DNA of 64,000 nt from Pseudohalioglobus sediminis (lineage in GTDB: Bacteria; Pseudomonadota; Gammaproteobacteria; Pseudomonadales; Halieaceae). The notes under the pieces were generated by a model that saw only the letters and a list, made by a program, of their open reading frames with translations, did no database searches and was not told the DNA's origin. The stretch covers positions 682,001-746,000 of the forward strand of contig NZ_VTUX01000001.1 of NCBI RefSeq assembly GCF_008370495.1. Direction: 5' to 3'. A program made the translations under genes and the position numbers. Positions 55,364 to 64,000 of this stretch are shown one piece after another; position 1 is the stretch's first letter; each line of letters starts with the position of its first letter.

Positions 55364-55543
55364 TCACTCCTCGTAGAGATCGAAGTCGGCTTTGGAAATA
55401 CCGCAGTCCGGGCATTCCCAATCCTCCGGGATATCCTCCCAGCGTGTCCCGGGAGCGATGCCATCTTCAGGCAGTCCCTCGGCTTCGTCATAGATAAAGC
55501 CACAGATGACACATTCATACTTCTTAAAATCGCCGTCACTCAT
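55364..55543 (-). CDS. Rubredoxin
   Basis: A 59-residue iron protein for one-electron transfer; cytosolic. The four iron ligands are Cys11, Cys14, Cys44 and Cys47 ([15 protein letters not shown] and [13 protein letters not shown]). Residues [15 protein letters not shown] are the usual core. GGAGAGG precedes the ATG. Its neighbours are gspN upstream and pepP downstream on the same strand, so a link to alkane oxidation or oxygen defence cannot be drawn from context. Confidence 0.95.
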   Translation of the reverse strand: MSDGDFKKYECVICGFIYDEAEGLPEDGIAPGTRWEDIPEDWECPDCGISKADFDLYEE

Positions 55544-55632
55544 TCAATGCCTCTCCATGTAAAAAAAACCGGTTTACCGGCCATGCCATACCGCTCGCGC
55601 CTTCCAGTAATACGGGCCGGATGCGGCAGGGC

Positions 55633-56379
55633 TCAAAGACTGCCTTCGAGCTGCAGCCTGTAGTTATCGCCATCCGGTCGCGCAAGCAGTTGCAGGGCCT
55701 GGCGCAACTGCGGGTCATCGAGCCCGGGGCCAGACAGCTGCATATCGAGCCGGTATTCGGCTCCATCCAGTGAAGCCGCCCCCTCGGCCTGCACATCGCC
55801 CGATAGCGTGATAATGCCGGCATTGAGGAGCCCCGCCTCCGGTGTACTCAAGTCCGCGGCATAGCTTCCCAGCGGTCGGCGCCCCTGCGGGGTCAACCAA
55901 CCAGCATTCTGCCAGACCACTCGACCATCCGCTTCCTCAGGCAGACCCTGTCGGATCACCAGCAAAGGCAACTGCAAATTCACAGATCCGGCCAGCGAAA
56001 CCGGCAGGTAGCGGCGCAGCACACCGGCGTCAAAAACCGCATCGACGTCTTCGAGTGTTACATCCTCGGCACCACTGAGCGTCACCCGGGCGCGCAGGGT
56101 TTGCCGACCCCACTGGCTGTCCAGCGTCAGGCGGGGACTGAAGACGAACAGGGACATTGGCGACAGCTGCCAGTGCAGCTGCCCCAGGTGCAGCCACTCG
56201 TCGCCTGAGGCAACCAGGGCGCGAGCCGCCGTACCCCGCCACAGCGTGCCGCTGACGCCCTGCAACAACACCCGATCAGCGGGCAGCACCTGCAACACCA
56301 GCCTGGCCGGCGCTGTAGCCAGCAACACGACAACCAATGCCAGGCCGACCAGCAGCCAATACCAACGCCGTGAAACCAT
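55633..56379 (-). CDS. gspN: Type II secretion protein N
   Basis: Accessory inner-membrane protein of the secretion system. It has 248 residues, an N-terminal membrane helix (about 6-28) and a mostly beta periplasmic domain (VLLQGVSGTLWRGTA, SPMSLFVFSPRLTLD) typical of GspN. Its ATG shares one base with the gspM stop. It is the last gene of the operon. Confidence 0.88.
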   Translation of the reverse strand: MVSRRWYWLLVGLALVVVLLATAPARLVLQVLPADRVLLQGVSGTLWRGTAARALVASGDEWLHLGQLHWQLSPMSLFVFSPRLTLDSQWGRQTLRARVTLSGAEDVTLEDVDAVFDAGVLRRYLPVSLAGSVNLQLPLLVIRQGLPEEADGRVVWQNAGWLTPQGRRPLGSYAADLSTPEAGLLNAGIITLSGDVQAEGAASLDGAEYRLDMQLSGPGLDDPQLRQALQLLARPDGDNYRLQLEGSL

Positions 56380-56855
56380 CAGCCTGCCTGTGCCAGACGG
56401 ACAGTGGCGTTTACACGGCCGGGGCTCCCGGCCTGGGTGATGGACGCCTCGCGAACAAGCAGGCCCTCACGGTACTCCATCTGGTGCAACCAGGCGACCA
56501 GGTCATCAAAGGCGGCATTTTCTAGGCGCACCTGCACTTCACCTCGACTGTTGGGCTGTAATCGGTTGACCTGCAGGCTGAAGCTGCCGGTGGAGCGGTT
56601 TATCAGGCTGGTCAGGTTACGTCGGGCTGCGCCACTGCCGGCGCCTGTTTCGCGCGCCTGCAGTATCTGTGAAACCAGCATATCCACGCGCTGCAGCGAC
56701 TCGGCTACACCCTGGTTCTGCTGCGCCATCTGGTCTTTTGCCCTGTCCAATGGCGCCACCAGCACCATGAACAATAGATATACGCCAACCGCCAACGCCA
56801 TCAGCAGCAGGCTCAGCTGTTCTCGCTGGGTCAGGCCGGCAAACCACTGTTTCAT
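56379..56855 (-). CDS. gspM: Type II secretion protein M
   Basis: A 158-residue inner-membrane platform protein. One N-terminal helix (about 13-35) is followed by a periplasmic coiled coil and a ferredoxin-like domain (LTSLINRSTGSFSLQVNRLQ). It overlaps gspL by four bases (ATGA) and gspN by one. Confidence 0.87.
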   Translation of the reverse strand: MKQWFAGLTQREQLSLLLMALAVGVYLLFMVLVAPLDRAKDQMAQQNQGVAESLQRVDMLVSQILQARETGAGSGAARRNLTSLINRSTGSFSLQVNRLQPNSRGEVQVRLENAAFDDLVAWLHQMEYREGLLVREASITQAGSPGRVNATVRLAQAG

Positions 56856-58051
56856 GAGCCCTCCCCCACACGCAGGCGCGCACGCACCTGATCGCCCTGG
56901 GCGCTGCTGTTCTCCAGCGTCGCCTGCAAGCCGTTGGCAGCGAAACCTGCGCGGATGCGCTCCACTGATTCGTAATTGGCGGCCAGCAGATTCAGGCGCA
57001 TCTCCTGTGCCTTGTCGTTATAGTTGATACTCACAATGCTGCCCTTGCCCTCGGCAACGACATTGCCCACGCGCGCCATCATACTGACAAAACCACTGCT
57101 ACCCGAGCTGCCGCTCAGCGTGTCGAGTTGTCGGCGAAGCTGTTTCTCCGCATCGACCACCGCTCCCCGGGGCATGGCCTTGCGATAGGTTTCCTGTACC
57201 GCCGTACGCAAGGCCAGGTTCTCTGCCCGCAGCTGTCGGTACTCCATGTAGGTGGACAACATGTGCACGCCCACAGCGACCGCGAACAACACCGCCACCT
57301 TGCGCCAGTCCTGCCACCAGCGCCGCAGTGGCAGTCGCACCGCCCAGTCACCCTGGCGCAGGTTCAGCGTCGGCTCGGGCAGTTCGGCAATGAGCATGGC
57401 GGCGTAGAGGTCCCCGCGGCGCCACTGCACGCGATCCCGCAAGTCTGCTGGCAGCAGTTGCGTGTCCGCCTGCTGGTCCTGGCCATACAGCACGATTTTT
57501 TCCGGAGCCGGGCCGGCCTGTTCCAGCGCCTGCAGCAACAGCGGCATCATCTCGCGCTCGGCGCCAAAGCCGGCGCAGGGACCGCTGCGCACAATGGCGT
57601 TGTGATCCTCGAGCACGACACACCATTCGCCAGGCTGCCAGGGCAACAGCAACGGCTCCGGCAGCCACTGGTTGACACCCTGGTAAGGCGCAAGCTTCGC
57701 TGTAAAAGCCTCCATGGAGGCCTGCCTGCACACCGCCACGGCGTAGTCCAGTTCACCGAGCGCACAATGGGCAAAGTGCAGCTCGCCAATATCTTCAGCC
57801 AGTTCTTCTTCCAGGGTGAAGGGGAGGGATTTATCGAGGTGGCGGCGCTCTTCCGGGGCGATCTGCAACGATAACAGCCGCACTTCTGCCGCCGGAACGG
57901 CAAACACGGGCTGCAGGCTGCGCTGCGCCAGTTGGTTGCGCAGCGACTCCCTTGCCTGTTCGCTATCCAGCCACTGGGGGCCGTCACTGGCGCCCGGTGG
58001 ATACCAGGCCAGGCGCCCTTGCAGCAAACGGATTACAGCGACTTCTCGCAA
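56852..58051 (-). CDS. gspL: Type II secretion protein L
   Basis: A 399-residue platform protein linking the ATPase GspE to the inner membrane. The cytoplasmic domain (about 1-250) has the actin-like fold pattern; a membrane helix (about 250-270, VAVLFAVAVGVHMLSTYME) and a periplasmic ferredoxin-like domain follow. It seems to start with TTG at 58051, overlapping the end of gspK by 19 bases; other starts are weaker. Confidence 0.88.
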   Translation of the reverse strand: MREVAVIRLLQGRLAWYPPGASDGPQWLDSEQARESLRNQLAQRSLQPVFAVPAAEVRLLSLQIAPEERRHLDKSLPFTLEEELAEDIGELHFAHCALGELDYAVAVCRQASMEAFTAKLAPYQGVNQWLPEPLLLPWQPGEWCVVLEDHNAIVRSGPCAGFGAEREMMPLLLQALEQAGPAPEKIVLYGQDQQADTQLLPADLRDRVQWRRGDLYAAMLIAELPEPTLNLRQGDWAVRLPLRRWWQDWRKVAVLFAVAVGVHMLSTYMEYRQLRAENLALRTAVQETYRKAMPRGAVVDAEKQLRRQLDTLSGSSGSSGFVSMMARVGNVVAEGKGSIVSINYNDKAQEMRLNLLAANYESVERIRAGFAANGLQATLENSSAQGDQVRARLRVGEGS

Positions 58052-59109
58052 GCTTCTTCTCTCTTCGGTTGGGGGAGCGACACACGCGCGTCGGCGATAC
58101 GACTGAGCACGCTTACCTGCCGGTCCTTGCGCTGCAGCACACTGTACAAGCGCTGGTTCCTGCCGGCAACTTCAACCCGTGCCCGCAGCAAAAAATACGC
58201 CGATTGCTGGCCCAGAAGTCCGGCCATCTGCGTCTGCAGCGCCTCTTTGTTGTCGGCCAGCACCGGATGGGAAAGGAAATCATCCAGATCGGCAAAACCA
58301 TTCTCACAGCGGTAATCGACCAGCGCCAGGCCCTGGTCCACACTCAGGGGGGCCAGTTCGTCCCGCGGCGCGATGGAGCGTAACACCACAGATGGCGCAG
58401 TATGGATATTGAGCTTCCCGCCCGACTGTGGCCAAACCGTCACCCAGGGCTGCAGGGCCTGGTAGAGTTCTTCAGTCATACCCTGCACGGCGCGCAATTC
58501 ACTGATACTGGACATGGGACGATTGGCTACCCGGTAGGCGGGGGTCAGGCCGGCGTAGATGTCGTCTTCGGCACCTTCCTGACGTGGTTGCGTGTCGGCA
58601 TCCACCCAGTCGCTCACGGCCTGGGTAATGGCAATGGCCTGCTGCTGGTCAATTTCCGGGCCGGCAACCGCCTGTAACAGTCGAATAAACTGGGCCTGGG
58701 CTACAGTGAAACGGGGCGCGCCCGAGCCACCTTCCCGCGGCTCTGCCAGCAGGTTCAGGTTGAAGCGACCCTGCAGGTCCTCAAGTTCGCCAGCCAGCCA
58801 GCCGCCCTCTTCCAGCGGGTACGGCACCTCTTCCCGAGCCCACACGTCCTGCAGCGTATCCTGCGGCGCATCGGCCTTGGCATCAGCGTCGTAATCTGCG
58901 AGCAGGGCCAGGGTGGCAAGACCCTCGGCGCCGCGCAGATAGGCCCGGGACTGCTCGGCGATAAACAGGTTTGAACCGCGCTGGTAGAGGCGGGAGAAGT
59001 CGCTCTCCATGGCCACCACCAGTGCCGCACAGAGCGCAAAGATGAGCATGGCGGCGACCAGCGCTGCGCCCTGCTGCCTGCCGCGACTGCTAGAGCGGGG
59101 GTAACGCAT
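58033..59109 (-). CDS. gspK: Type II secretion minor pseudopilin K
   Basis: A 358-residue minor pseudopilin at the tip of the pseudopilus. The N-terminus RQQGAALVAAMLIFAL is a prepilin-type signal; the Glu5 found in other pseudopilins is absent, as is usual for GspK. The large periplasmic part contains the family's helix-hairpin-type segments. It overlaps gspJ by 20 bases. Confidence 0.9.
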   Translation of the reverse strand: MRYPRSSSRGRQQGAALVAAMLIFALCAALVVAMESDFSRLYQRGSNLFIAEQSRAYLRGAEGLATLALLADYDADAKADAPQDTLQDVWAREEVPYPLEEGGWLAGELEDLQGRFNLNLLAEPREGGSGAPRFTVAQAQFIRLLQAVAGPEIDQQQAIAITQAVSDWVDADTQPRQEGAEDDIYAGLTPAYRVANRPMSSISELRAVQGMTEELYQALQPWVTVWPQSGGKLNIHTAPSVVLRSIAPRDELAPLSVDQGLALVDYRCENGFADLDDFLSHPVLADNKEALQTQMAGLLGQQSAYFLLRARVEVAGRNQRLYSVLQRKDRQVSVLSRIADARVSLPQPKREEACEKSL

Positions 59110-59743
59110 AGATACGCCTCATCTCACCCCAGTCGCTGAGCACCAACCTGACCTCCACCGCCATGGGCGCGCTGACACCGGCGCCGGGGCGGGAGCTGTC
59201 GGCTACCCAGTTCTCCGGCCAGTTGCGGGTATCCAGCTCGGTGCCGGTACCGAGACTGCGCGCATTTTCCGGGCTGTCCAGAAACAACACCCGGATTTCC
59301 TCCACCCCTTGCAACAGCTCCGCAGAAAGCGGCTCGGTCTCCCCGGCGCGGTCCAGCACCGGGTAACTGTCGCGCCACAGTGTCTCCTCTTCCAGGCGAT
59401 AGTTGACACGCTGCAACTCCGGGCGGGCATGCCCGAGCGGGTTGTGCCAGCCGGCGCGGGTCAGGCTGAGCGGGAACCGCGCTGCCATACCGCCCTGCAA
59501 CGCGGGTTCCACGTCGCCGAATTCGTCGCGCACAGGCCGCGGCACAAACTGGTCAAGATCCCGGGAAATCATCATCCATGCCCGATTGATCTCATACACC
59601 CGCTCCGCCGTGGCCTGGGTATTTTCCACGCCGTTGAGCACGGTGGTGAAACTGGTATAGGCAATCGTCGAGACTACTGCGGTGATCGCCAGGGCAATCA
59701 GCACCTCTACCAGCGTGAAGCCTTTTTCCGTATCAACCATCAT
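59090..59743 (-). CDS. gspJ: Type II secretion minor pseudopilin J
   Basis: A 217-residue minor pseudopilin. The prepilin signal EKGFTLVEVLIALAITAVV is clear, with Gly-Phe cleavage and Glu5. The gene overlaps gspI by 11 bases and gspK by 20 bases. Confidence 0.93.
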   Translation of the reverse strand: MMVDTEKGFTLVEVLIALAITAVVSTIAYTSFTTVLNGVENTQATAERVYEINRAWMMISRDLDQFVPRPVRDEFGDVEPALQGGMAARFPLSLTRAGWHNPLGHARPELQRVNYRLEEETLWRDSYPVLDRAGETEPLSAELLQGVEEIRVLFLDSPENARSLGTGTELDTRNWPENWVADSSRPGAGVSAPMAVEVRLVLSDWGEMRRIYALPPL

Positions 59744-60158
59744 CCGGGGCCGCCTCCGTTGCAGACTCCACCTTCAGGTCGGCGGGCAGGAAGGCAACCA
59801 GTGTATACAGTGGCTGCTCCGCATCGCCCTCATCCAGGGCGACGTCGATTTCCACGCGGTAGAAAAGTGGCACCTCGGTGAGGGAGCTCTCCACCCACCA
59901 GTACCAGTCCCGCTCAGCCATGCTTGCGACACCGCTGTCGCGGCCGCGCAGCAGGTCCCGGCGCGCGTAGGCCAGGATGCGGAGTTCGGCGAGTTTATTG
60001 GCCGCCACGGCGTGCGCCATGGACTTGTCACGCAGATACCCGGTGGCATCCACCTGGCGGCTGAGCGCCACCATCAGCGCGGGCAGCGCCAGGGCCACAA
60101 TGGCCAGTGCCACCATCACTTCAACCAGGGTGAAGCCTGCAGTTTTACGCCCACTCAC
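59733..60158 (-). CDS. gspI: Type II secretion minor pseudopilin I
   Basis: A 141-residue minor pseudopilin. Its prepilin signal is TAGFTLVEVMVALAIVAL. It overlaps gspH by four bases and gspJ by 11. Confidence 0.93.
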   Translation of the reverse strand: MSGRKTAGFTLVEVMVALAIVALALPALMVALSRQVDATGYLRDKSMAHAVAANKLAELRILAYARRDLLRGRDSGVASMAERDWYWWVESSLTEVPLFYRVEIDVALDEGDAEQPLYTLVAFLPADLKVESATEAAPDDG

Positions 60159-60721
60159 GGCAGCACCTCGTCATCCAGCTGGCCGCGACGCAACAGCCGG
60201 AAATTGCCAAGCAGGTCCCACTCCATGCGCCACAGCAACTCACCGGTTTGCGCATCGCGAATATCCAAGATGCCGGGAACGGTTTCGCCACTGGAATAGA
60301 ACACTATCTGCGGGGTGGGGTTTTCCGAGACCGGGACCAGGGACTCCGGCTCCTGGATCACGCCATCGATCTCAAGTTGAACTTCCAATCCGGGCGGCAA
60401 CGTGGATGATGCGAACACTTCCCTGCCATCGTCGGGGCTACGCCATCCGGTCGGCCCCTCGGCATACCAGTCGGCGTGATAGCGCCACTCGCCGGCCTCG
60501 TCCTCCATGCGCAGCCGGAGACCGTGGTTGATGCCGGTAAACTGGGCTTCATCAAGTGCGTAATTGGCGCTGTCTGCCAGCCCCTCAACCGCCGCCTTGA
60601 GCAGTATGTCGCGGTCGCCGGAACCGATATTAAGCGTGACCAGTGAGGTAACCATCACGATTACGAACAGGGTAACCAGCAATTCCAGCAGGCTGAAACC
60701 CTGCTGCCGGCGGCAACGCAC
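60155..60721 (-). CDS. gspH: Type II secretion minor pseudopilin H
   Basis: A 188-residue minor pseudopilin starting with GTG. The prepilin signal is RQQGFSLLELLVTLFVIV. The stretch LLKAAVEGLADSANYAL fits the first helix and linker. It is two bases from gspG. Confidence 0.92.
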   Translation of the reverse strand: MRCRRQQGFSLLELLVTLFVIVMVTSLVTLNIGSGDRDILLKAAVEGLADSANYALDEAQFTGINHGLRLRMEDEAGEWRYHADWYAEGPTGWRSPDDGREVFASSTLPPGLEVQLEIDGVIQEPESLVPVSENPTPQIVFYSSGETVPGILDIRDAQTGELLWRMEWDLLGNFRLLRRGQLDDEVLP

Positions 60722-60723
60722 GC

Positions 60724-61161
60724 TTACTGTTCCGTATTTTTCCAGTTACCGATATCGGCATTCTGGTCCTCGCCGCCGGACAGACCGTCAGCACCGAGAC
60801 TGTAGATATCCACCTCGCCGTTTTCCCCCGGGCTGAGGTAGAGGTAAGGCCTGCCCCAGGGATCCAGGGGCACTTCCGGAAGGTAACCACCCTTCTTGAA
60901 ATTGCGCGGCACCGGATCCAGCGAACTGGGCTCCACCAGCGCTTCCAGGCCCTGCTCGGTAGTCGGATAGACGTAGTTATCGAGACGGTAGATCTTCAGC
61001 GCCGTCTCTATCTGCTTGAAATCCGCCTGAACTTTCTGCACTCGTGCCTCATCGGCCCGGTTGAGCACCGTGGGCGCCACCACGCTGATGAGCAGCCCCA
61101 TGATGACCAGCACCACGAGGATTTCCACCAGCGAGAAGCCACCATTCCTGTAAGCTTTCAT
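60724..61161 (-). CDS. gspG: Type II secretion major pseudopilin G
   Basis: The 145-residue main subunit of the pseudopilus. The prepilin signal is GGFSLVEILVVLVIMGL. The body carries the GspG signature (DFKQIETALKIYRLDN, YPTTEQGLEALV, DPWGRPYLYLSPG) and the calcium-site-like SLGADGLSGGED loop. Confidence 0.97.
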   Translation of the reverse strand: MKAYRNGGFSLVEILVVLVIMGLLISVVAPTVLNRADEARVQKVQADFKQIETALKIYRLDNYVYPTTEQGLEALVEPSSLDPVPRNFKKGGYLPEVPLDPWGRPYLYLSPGENGEVDIYSLGADGLSGGEDQNADIGNWKNTEQ

Positions 61162-61165
61162 ATCG

Positions 61166-62386
61166 TTAATTCACCATTGTATTCAGATCAAATATAGGCA
61201 GGAGAATCGCCAGCACAATCAGCAGGACCATTCCTCCCATCACCACCACCATCAGTGGCTCAAACAGGGCCATCATCGTGCCCAGGGTCATTTCCAATTC
61301 ACGTTCCTGGTTGCTCGCCGAGCGTTCCAGCATGGTCTCGAGGTCACCGCTGGCCTCCCCGCTGGCAACCATGTGCACCATCATCGGCGGGAAGCGCCCG
61401 CTTTGTTGCAGCGCCCGGTTGAGACTACTGCCCTCGGCGACAAGTTCCGCCACGGCAATACTGTCATCGCGCAACACCAGGTTGGTCAACACCTGCCCGG
61501 CAATACGCAATGCATCCAGCAGGGGCACGCCACTGGCCATCAGGATACTCAGCGTGGAAGCAAAACGGGCCGTATCCAGGGCAATAATCAATCGCGACAG
61601 CCCGGGCACCTTCAGCAGAAAGCGGTGCCATCGGCGGCGCCGGGACTCTTTCCGCAGGTAGCGGCGTGCCAAAAGCAGGGAGGCCACCAGGCCGAGCAAC
61701 ACCCAACCACCCCAGGCGCGGAAAAAGTCGCTGCTGGCAATCAGCACCCGCGTCAACCATGGCAGCTCCCGACTGGAGTGCGCGAAAATACCCACCAGTT
61801 CAGGGACTACAAAGATCATCAGCGCTACTACCACGGCGATCGCCACGCCAACGAGTATGAAGGGGTAAATCATCGCCATCTTCAGCTTCTGGCTGGTGTA
61901 CTGGCGCTGCTCGGTGTAGTCAGCCAACTGCTCGAGCACCGGACCGAGGAAGCCCGCATGCTCACCCGCGGTGACCATGGCACGATACATTTCGTTGAAC
62001 ACCTGCGGGAACTCCGCCATGGCGTAAGCGAGCGTGTAGCCCTCGGAAACACGCGAGCGCACCTGCAGTAATAACGCCTTGATTCGGGCGCTGCGATTCT
62101 GCTGCGCCGCGGCCTGCAGCGCCTCGTCCAAAGGCAGGTTGGACTGCACCAGCGTCGACAATTGCCGTGTCACCATCGCCAGGTCGCTGACGGAAATACG
62201 CGGCTGCAGGAAGCGGGGCCGCCATGCCGGGCTGTTGGCGGCGCTGCGATTGGCCTCCGATACTTCCACCGGGCGCAGCTGACGGGACCGCAACTGCCCG
62301 CGAACCTGGCGCTCGGAGTCACCCTCGAGAAAACCCTTGACCAGTTTGCCCCGGGTATCGAGTGCACGATAGCGATAAGCGGTCAC
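61166..62386 (-). CDS. gspF: Type II secretion platform protein F
   Basis: A 406-residue inner-membrane protein that assembles the pseudopilus. Two repeated helical domains (about 70-195 and 270-395) and three membrane helices (about 170-192, 222-240, 377-397). MVTAGEHAGFLGPVLEQLADY and MVASGEASGDLETMLERSA are the repeated GspF motifs. Confidence 0.96.
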   Translation of the reverse strand: MTAYRYRALDTRGKLVKGFLEGDSERQVRGQLRSRQLRPVEVSEANRSAANSPAWRPRFLQPRISVSDLAMVTRQLSTLVQSNLPLDEALQAAAQQNRSARIKALLLQVRSRVSEGYTLAYAMAEFPQVFNEMYRAMVTAGEHAGFLGPVLEQLADYTEQRQYTSQKLKMAMIYPFILVGVAIAVVVALMIFVVPELVGIFAHSSRELPWLTRVLIASSDFFRAWGGWVLLGLVASLLLARRYLRKESRRRRWHRFLLKVPGLSRLIIALDTARFASTLSILMASGVPLLDALRIAGQVLTNLVLRDDSIAVAELVAEGSSLNRALQQSGRFPPMMVHMVASGEASGDLETMLERSASNQERELEMTLGTMMALFEPLMVVVMGGMVLLIVLAILLPIFDLNTMVN

Positions 62387-62399
62387 GGCCTGACTCCGA

Positions 62400-63920
62400 T
62401 CAGCTCACCGAGGTCACGCGCATCACTTCAGCAAGGCTGGTTTCACCCGCGAGTATGCGTCGACGCCCGTCGGCCTGAATGGAGGGGTAGAGCTGCCGGG
62501 CGTGAGCCAGCATGTCCTGCTCGCTGGCGCCCTCGTAGATCAGGGTGCGCAGTGTGTCATCCACTTCAATCAGCTCATAGATGCCGGTACGCCCGCGATA
62601 GCCCGTGTAATTGCAGCGTTTGCAGCCCTTGGCTTGGTACAGGGTGATCGCCTCGCCGCCGGCGTCCACCTGCAACAGTTCCCGCTCCGCTTCCGTGGCC
62701 ACCTCGCCTTCACGGCATTCCTGGCACAGCAGGCGCACCAGTCGCTGTGACATCACCGCAAGCAGGCTGGAAGAGACAAGGAAAGGCTCGATGCCCATAT
62801 CCTTCAGGCGGGTGATGGCGCCGATCGCGGTGTTGGTATGCAGCGTCGACAGCACCAGGTGACCGGTTAACGACGCCTGCACCGCGATCTCACCGGTTTC
62901 CAGGTCGCGGATCTCACCGACCATGACCACGTCCGGGTCCTGGCGCAAGATGGCGCGCAGGCCGCGCGCAAAGGTCATGTCGACCTTGGCATTGACCTGG
63001 GTCTGCCCCACCCCGGGCAACATATACTCCACCGGATCCTCAATGGTGAGGATATTGCGTGAGGTCTGGTTGATGTGGGCGAGGCCGGCGTACAGGGTGG
63101 TGGTTTTACCCGAACCGGTAGGACCGGTAACCAGGATGATACCGTGCGGGCTGTGCAGGTGGCGCTGATAGGCCTCGAGAACCTGTTCGTTCATGTTCAG
63201 CTGCTGCAGCTTCAATTGCCCCGCAGCGGTATCCAGAAGGCGCAACACCACGCGCTCGCCGTGCGCCGAGGGAATCGTGGACATGCGGATATCCACGGAG
63301 TGGCCGGCAATACGCACTGAGATGCGGCCGTCCTGCGGCACCCGTTTTTCCGCAATGTCCAACTTGGCCATCACTTTCAGGCGGGACACCAGCAGCGGCG
63401 CCAGCGCGCGCTTGGGAGACAGCACCTCGGCGAGCACGCCATCGATGCGATAGCGGACACTGAGGCGGTCTTCGAAAGTTTCTATGTGTATGTCGGAGGC
63501 CTGCTCCCGCACCGCCTGGGAGATGATGGCGTTGATCAGGCGAATTATGGGCGCGTCATCTTCCGCTTCCATGAGGTCACCGGATGCGGGAATTTCCTCG
63601 GCCAGCCGGGACAGGTCGACATCGGCGCCGATGTCTTCTGCCATCTGCACTGCCTCGTTGTTGTCGCGCTGGTAAGCCAGGGTCAGGCGACGCTGAAACT
63701 CGTTCGCATCGACCTCTTCCAGGGCAAAGGCGTCGCCGAGGAAGCGCCGTAACTCAAGCAGCACCTGCAGGTCAGGCTGCCCCTGTGACAACACTCTGGG
63801 TCCATCGCTGCTATCCAGCAACAGCACACCCTTTTGCTGCGCAAACGCGAAGGGCAGACTGCGCCGCCCCACTGGCTGGTCTTCCAGTGGCGGCGCGACG
63901 ATTTCTTCAACCGGCGTCAC
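62400..63920 (-). CDS. gspE: Type II secretion ATPase E
   Basis: A 506-residue cytoplasmic ATPase that drives secretion. Walker A is GPTGSGKTTTLYAGL (about 265), the Asp and Walker B boxes follow (VGEIRDLETGEIA), and the zinc-binding four-cysteine motif is CQEC...CKRC in the C-terminal part. The GTG start overlaps the gspD stop (GTGA). Confidence 0.96.
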   Translation of the reverse strand: MTPVEEIVAPPLEDQPVGRRSLPFAFAQQKGVLLLDSSDGPRVLSQGQPDLQVLLELRRFLGDAFALEEVDANEFQRRLTLAYQRDNNEAVQMAEDIGADVDLSRLAEEIPASGDLMEAEDDAPIIRLINAIISQAVREQASDIHIETFEDRLSVRYRIDGVLAEVLSPKRALAPLLVSRLKVMAKLDIAEKRVPQDGRISVRIAGHSVDIRMSTIPSAHGERVVLRLLDTAAGQLKLQQLNMNEQVLEAYQRHLHSPHGIILVTGPTGSGKTTTLYAGLAHINQTSRNILTIEDPVEYMLPGVGQTQVNAKVDMTFARGLRAILRQDPDVVMVGEIRDLETGEIAVQASLTGHLVLSTLHTNTAIGAITRLKDMGIEPFLVSSSLLAVMSQRLVRLLCQECREGEVATEAERELLQVDAGGEAITLYQAKGCKRCNYTGYRGRTGIYELIEVDDTLRTLIYEGASEQDMLAHARQLYPSIQADGRRRILAGETSLAEVMRVTSVS

Positions 63921-64000
63921 TGAGGCGCCGCCCCGGTTTCGGCATCCTGCTTTATCTCCTCAAGCTGCTGCACCTGATCTTCCCACTCCGGCAGTACCGG
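63917..64000 (-). CDS. gspD: Type II secretion outer-membrane secretin D, C-terminal end (cut by window edge)
   Basis: Only the last 27 codons are in the window: a Glu/Gln-rich tail (EDQVQQLEEIKQDAE) that stops with TGA at 63919-63917. The position directly before gspE and the stop-start overlap show it is the end of gspD; the sequence alone would not. Confidence 0.75.
   Translation of the reverse strand, partial: PVLPEWEDQVQQLEEIKQDAETGAAPQ

Noticed and set aside
1-64000. CRISPR arrays, insertion sequences, tRNA or rRNA genes
   Set aside because: No regular repeat-spacer pattern, transposase, terminal repeat pair or RNA-gene signature was seen.

Overview
This window is about 64 kb of gene-dense chromosome from a free-living, GC-rich Gammaproteobacterium. 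The guaB-guaA and prfB-lysS pairs, the E. coli-like lengths of GuaA, XseA, RimO, HtpX and RF2, a Pil-Chp chemosensory cluster, a type II secretion operon, two TonB-dependent receptors and lipid-catabolism genes together suggest a marine member of the Cellvibrionales/Halieaceae kind. That placement is inference from gene content; there is no rRNA here. I see no tRNA, rRNA, insertion sequence, phage segment or CRISPR array, so this is core chromosome rather than an island.

Layout. 1-1135: N-terminal part of a TonB-dependent receptor cut by the window edge. 1.3-4.7 kb: guaB-guaA (minus) with a recognisable promoter, a palindrome-rich spacer and a strong terminator, divergent from xseA. 6.2-10.9 kb: a signalling block with a CRP-like regulator (minus) divergent from a DHp-REC-nucleotide cyclase protein, a single-domain receiver and a membrane histidine kinase, then a lipoprotein that overlaps the kinase tail to tail. 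11-14.6 kb: lysS, prfB (with the RF2 programmed frameshift) and sseA. 14.7-28.6 kb: mostly housekeeping and envelope genes: DUF2244, a crotonase, rimO-rsmE, a second TonB receptor, a CBS protein, msrA, a VWA / membrane J-protein / HtpX group, an EthD-like protein, DUF1499, a DegS/HtrA-type protease and an SDR. 28.8-31.6 kb: two adjacent, complementary acyl-CoA dehydrogenases followed by a ketosteroid-isomerase-like protein. 31.6-35.2 kb: a GGDEF-EAL protein and small unknown genes.

35.2-46.2 kb (minus): a Pil-Chp-type chemosensory operon, pilG - pilI - pilJ - chpA(N) - chpA(C) - CheW/ChpC-like - unknown. The very large ChpA kinase is divided between two genes, the PilJ signalling tip is divergent, and a perfect TGTGA-N6-TCACA palindrome sits just upstream of pilG. 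Because Pil-Chp and cAMP/Vfr are coupled in Pseudomonas, this site and the CRP-like/cyclase block at 6-10 kb may be parts of one circuit (inference). 46.4-49.7 kb: an unknown gene and an NtrC-like AAA+ protein that has lost GAFTGA and the Walker B acidic pair but carries two Fis-like helices, perhaps the most novel protein here.

49.8-55.5 kb: a membrane-anchored tyrosine-phosphatase-like protein, cardiolipin synthase, a sodium/neurotransmitter-type symporter, an aminopeptidase P and a 59-residue rubredoxin. 55.6-64 kb (minus): gspD(3' end)-E-F-G-H-I-J-K-L-M-N, a type II secretion operon with overlapping or closely spaced genes.
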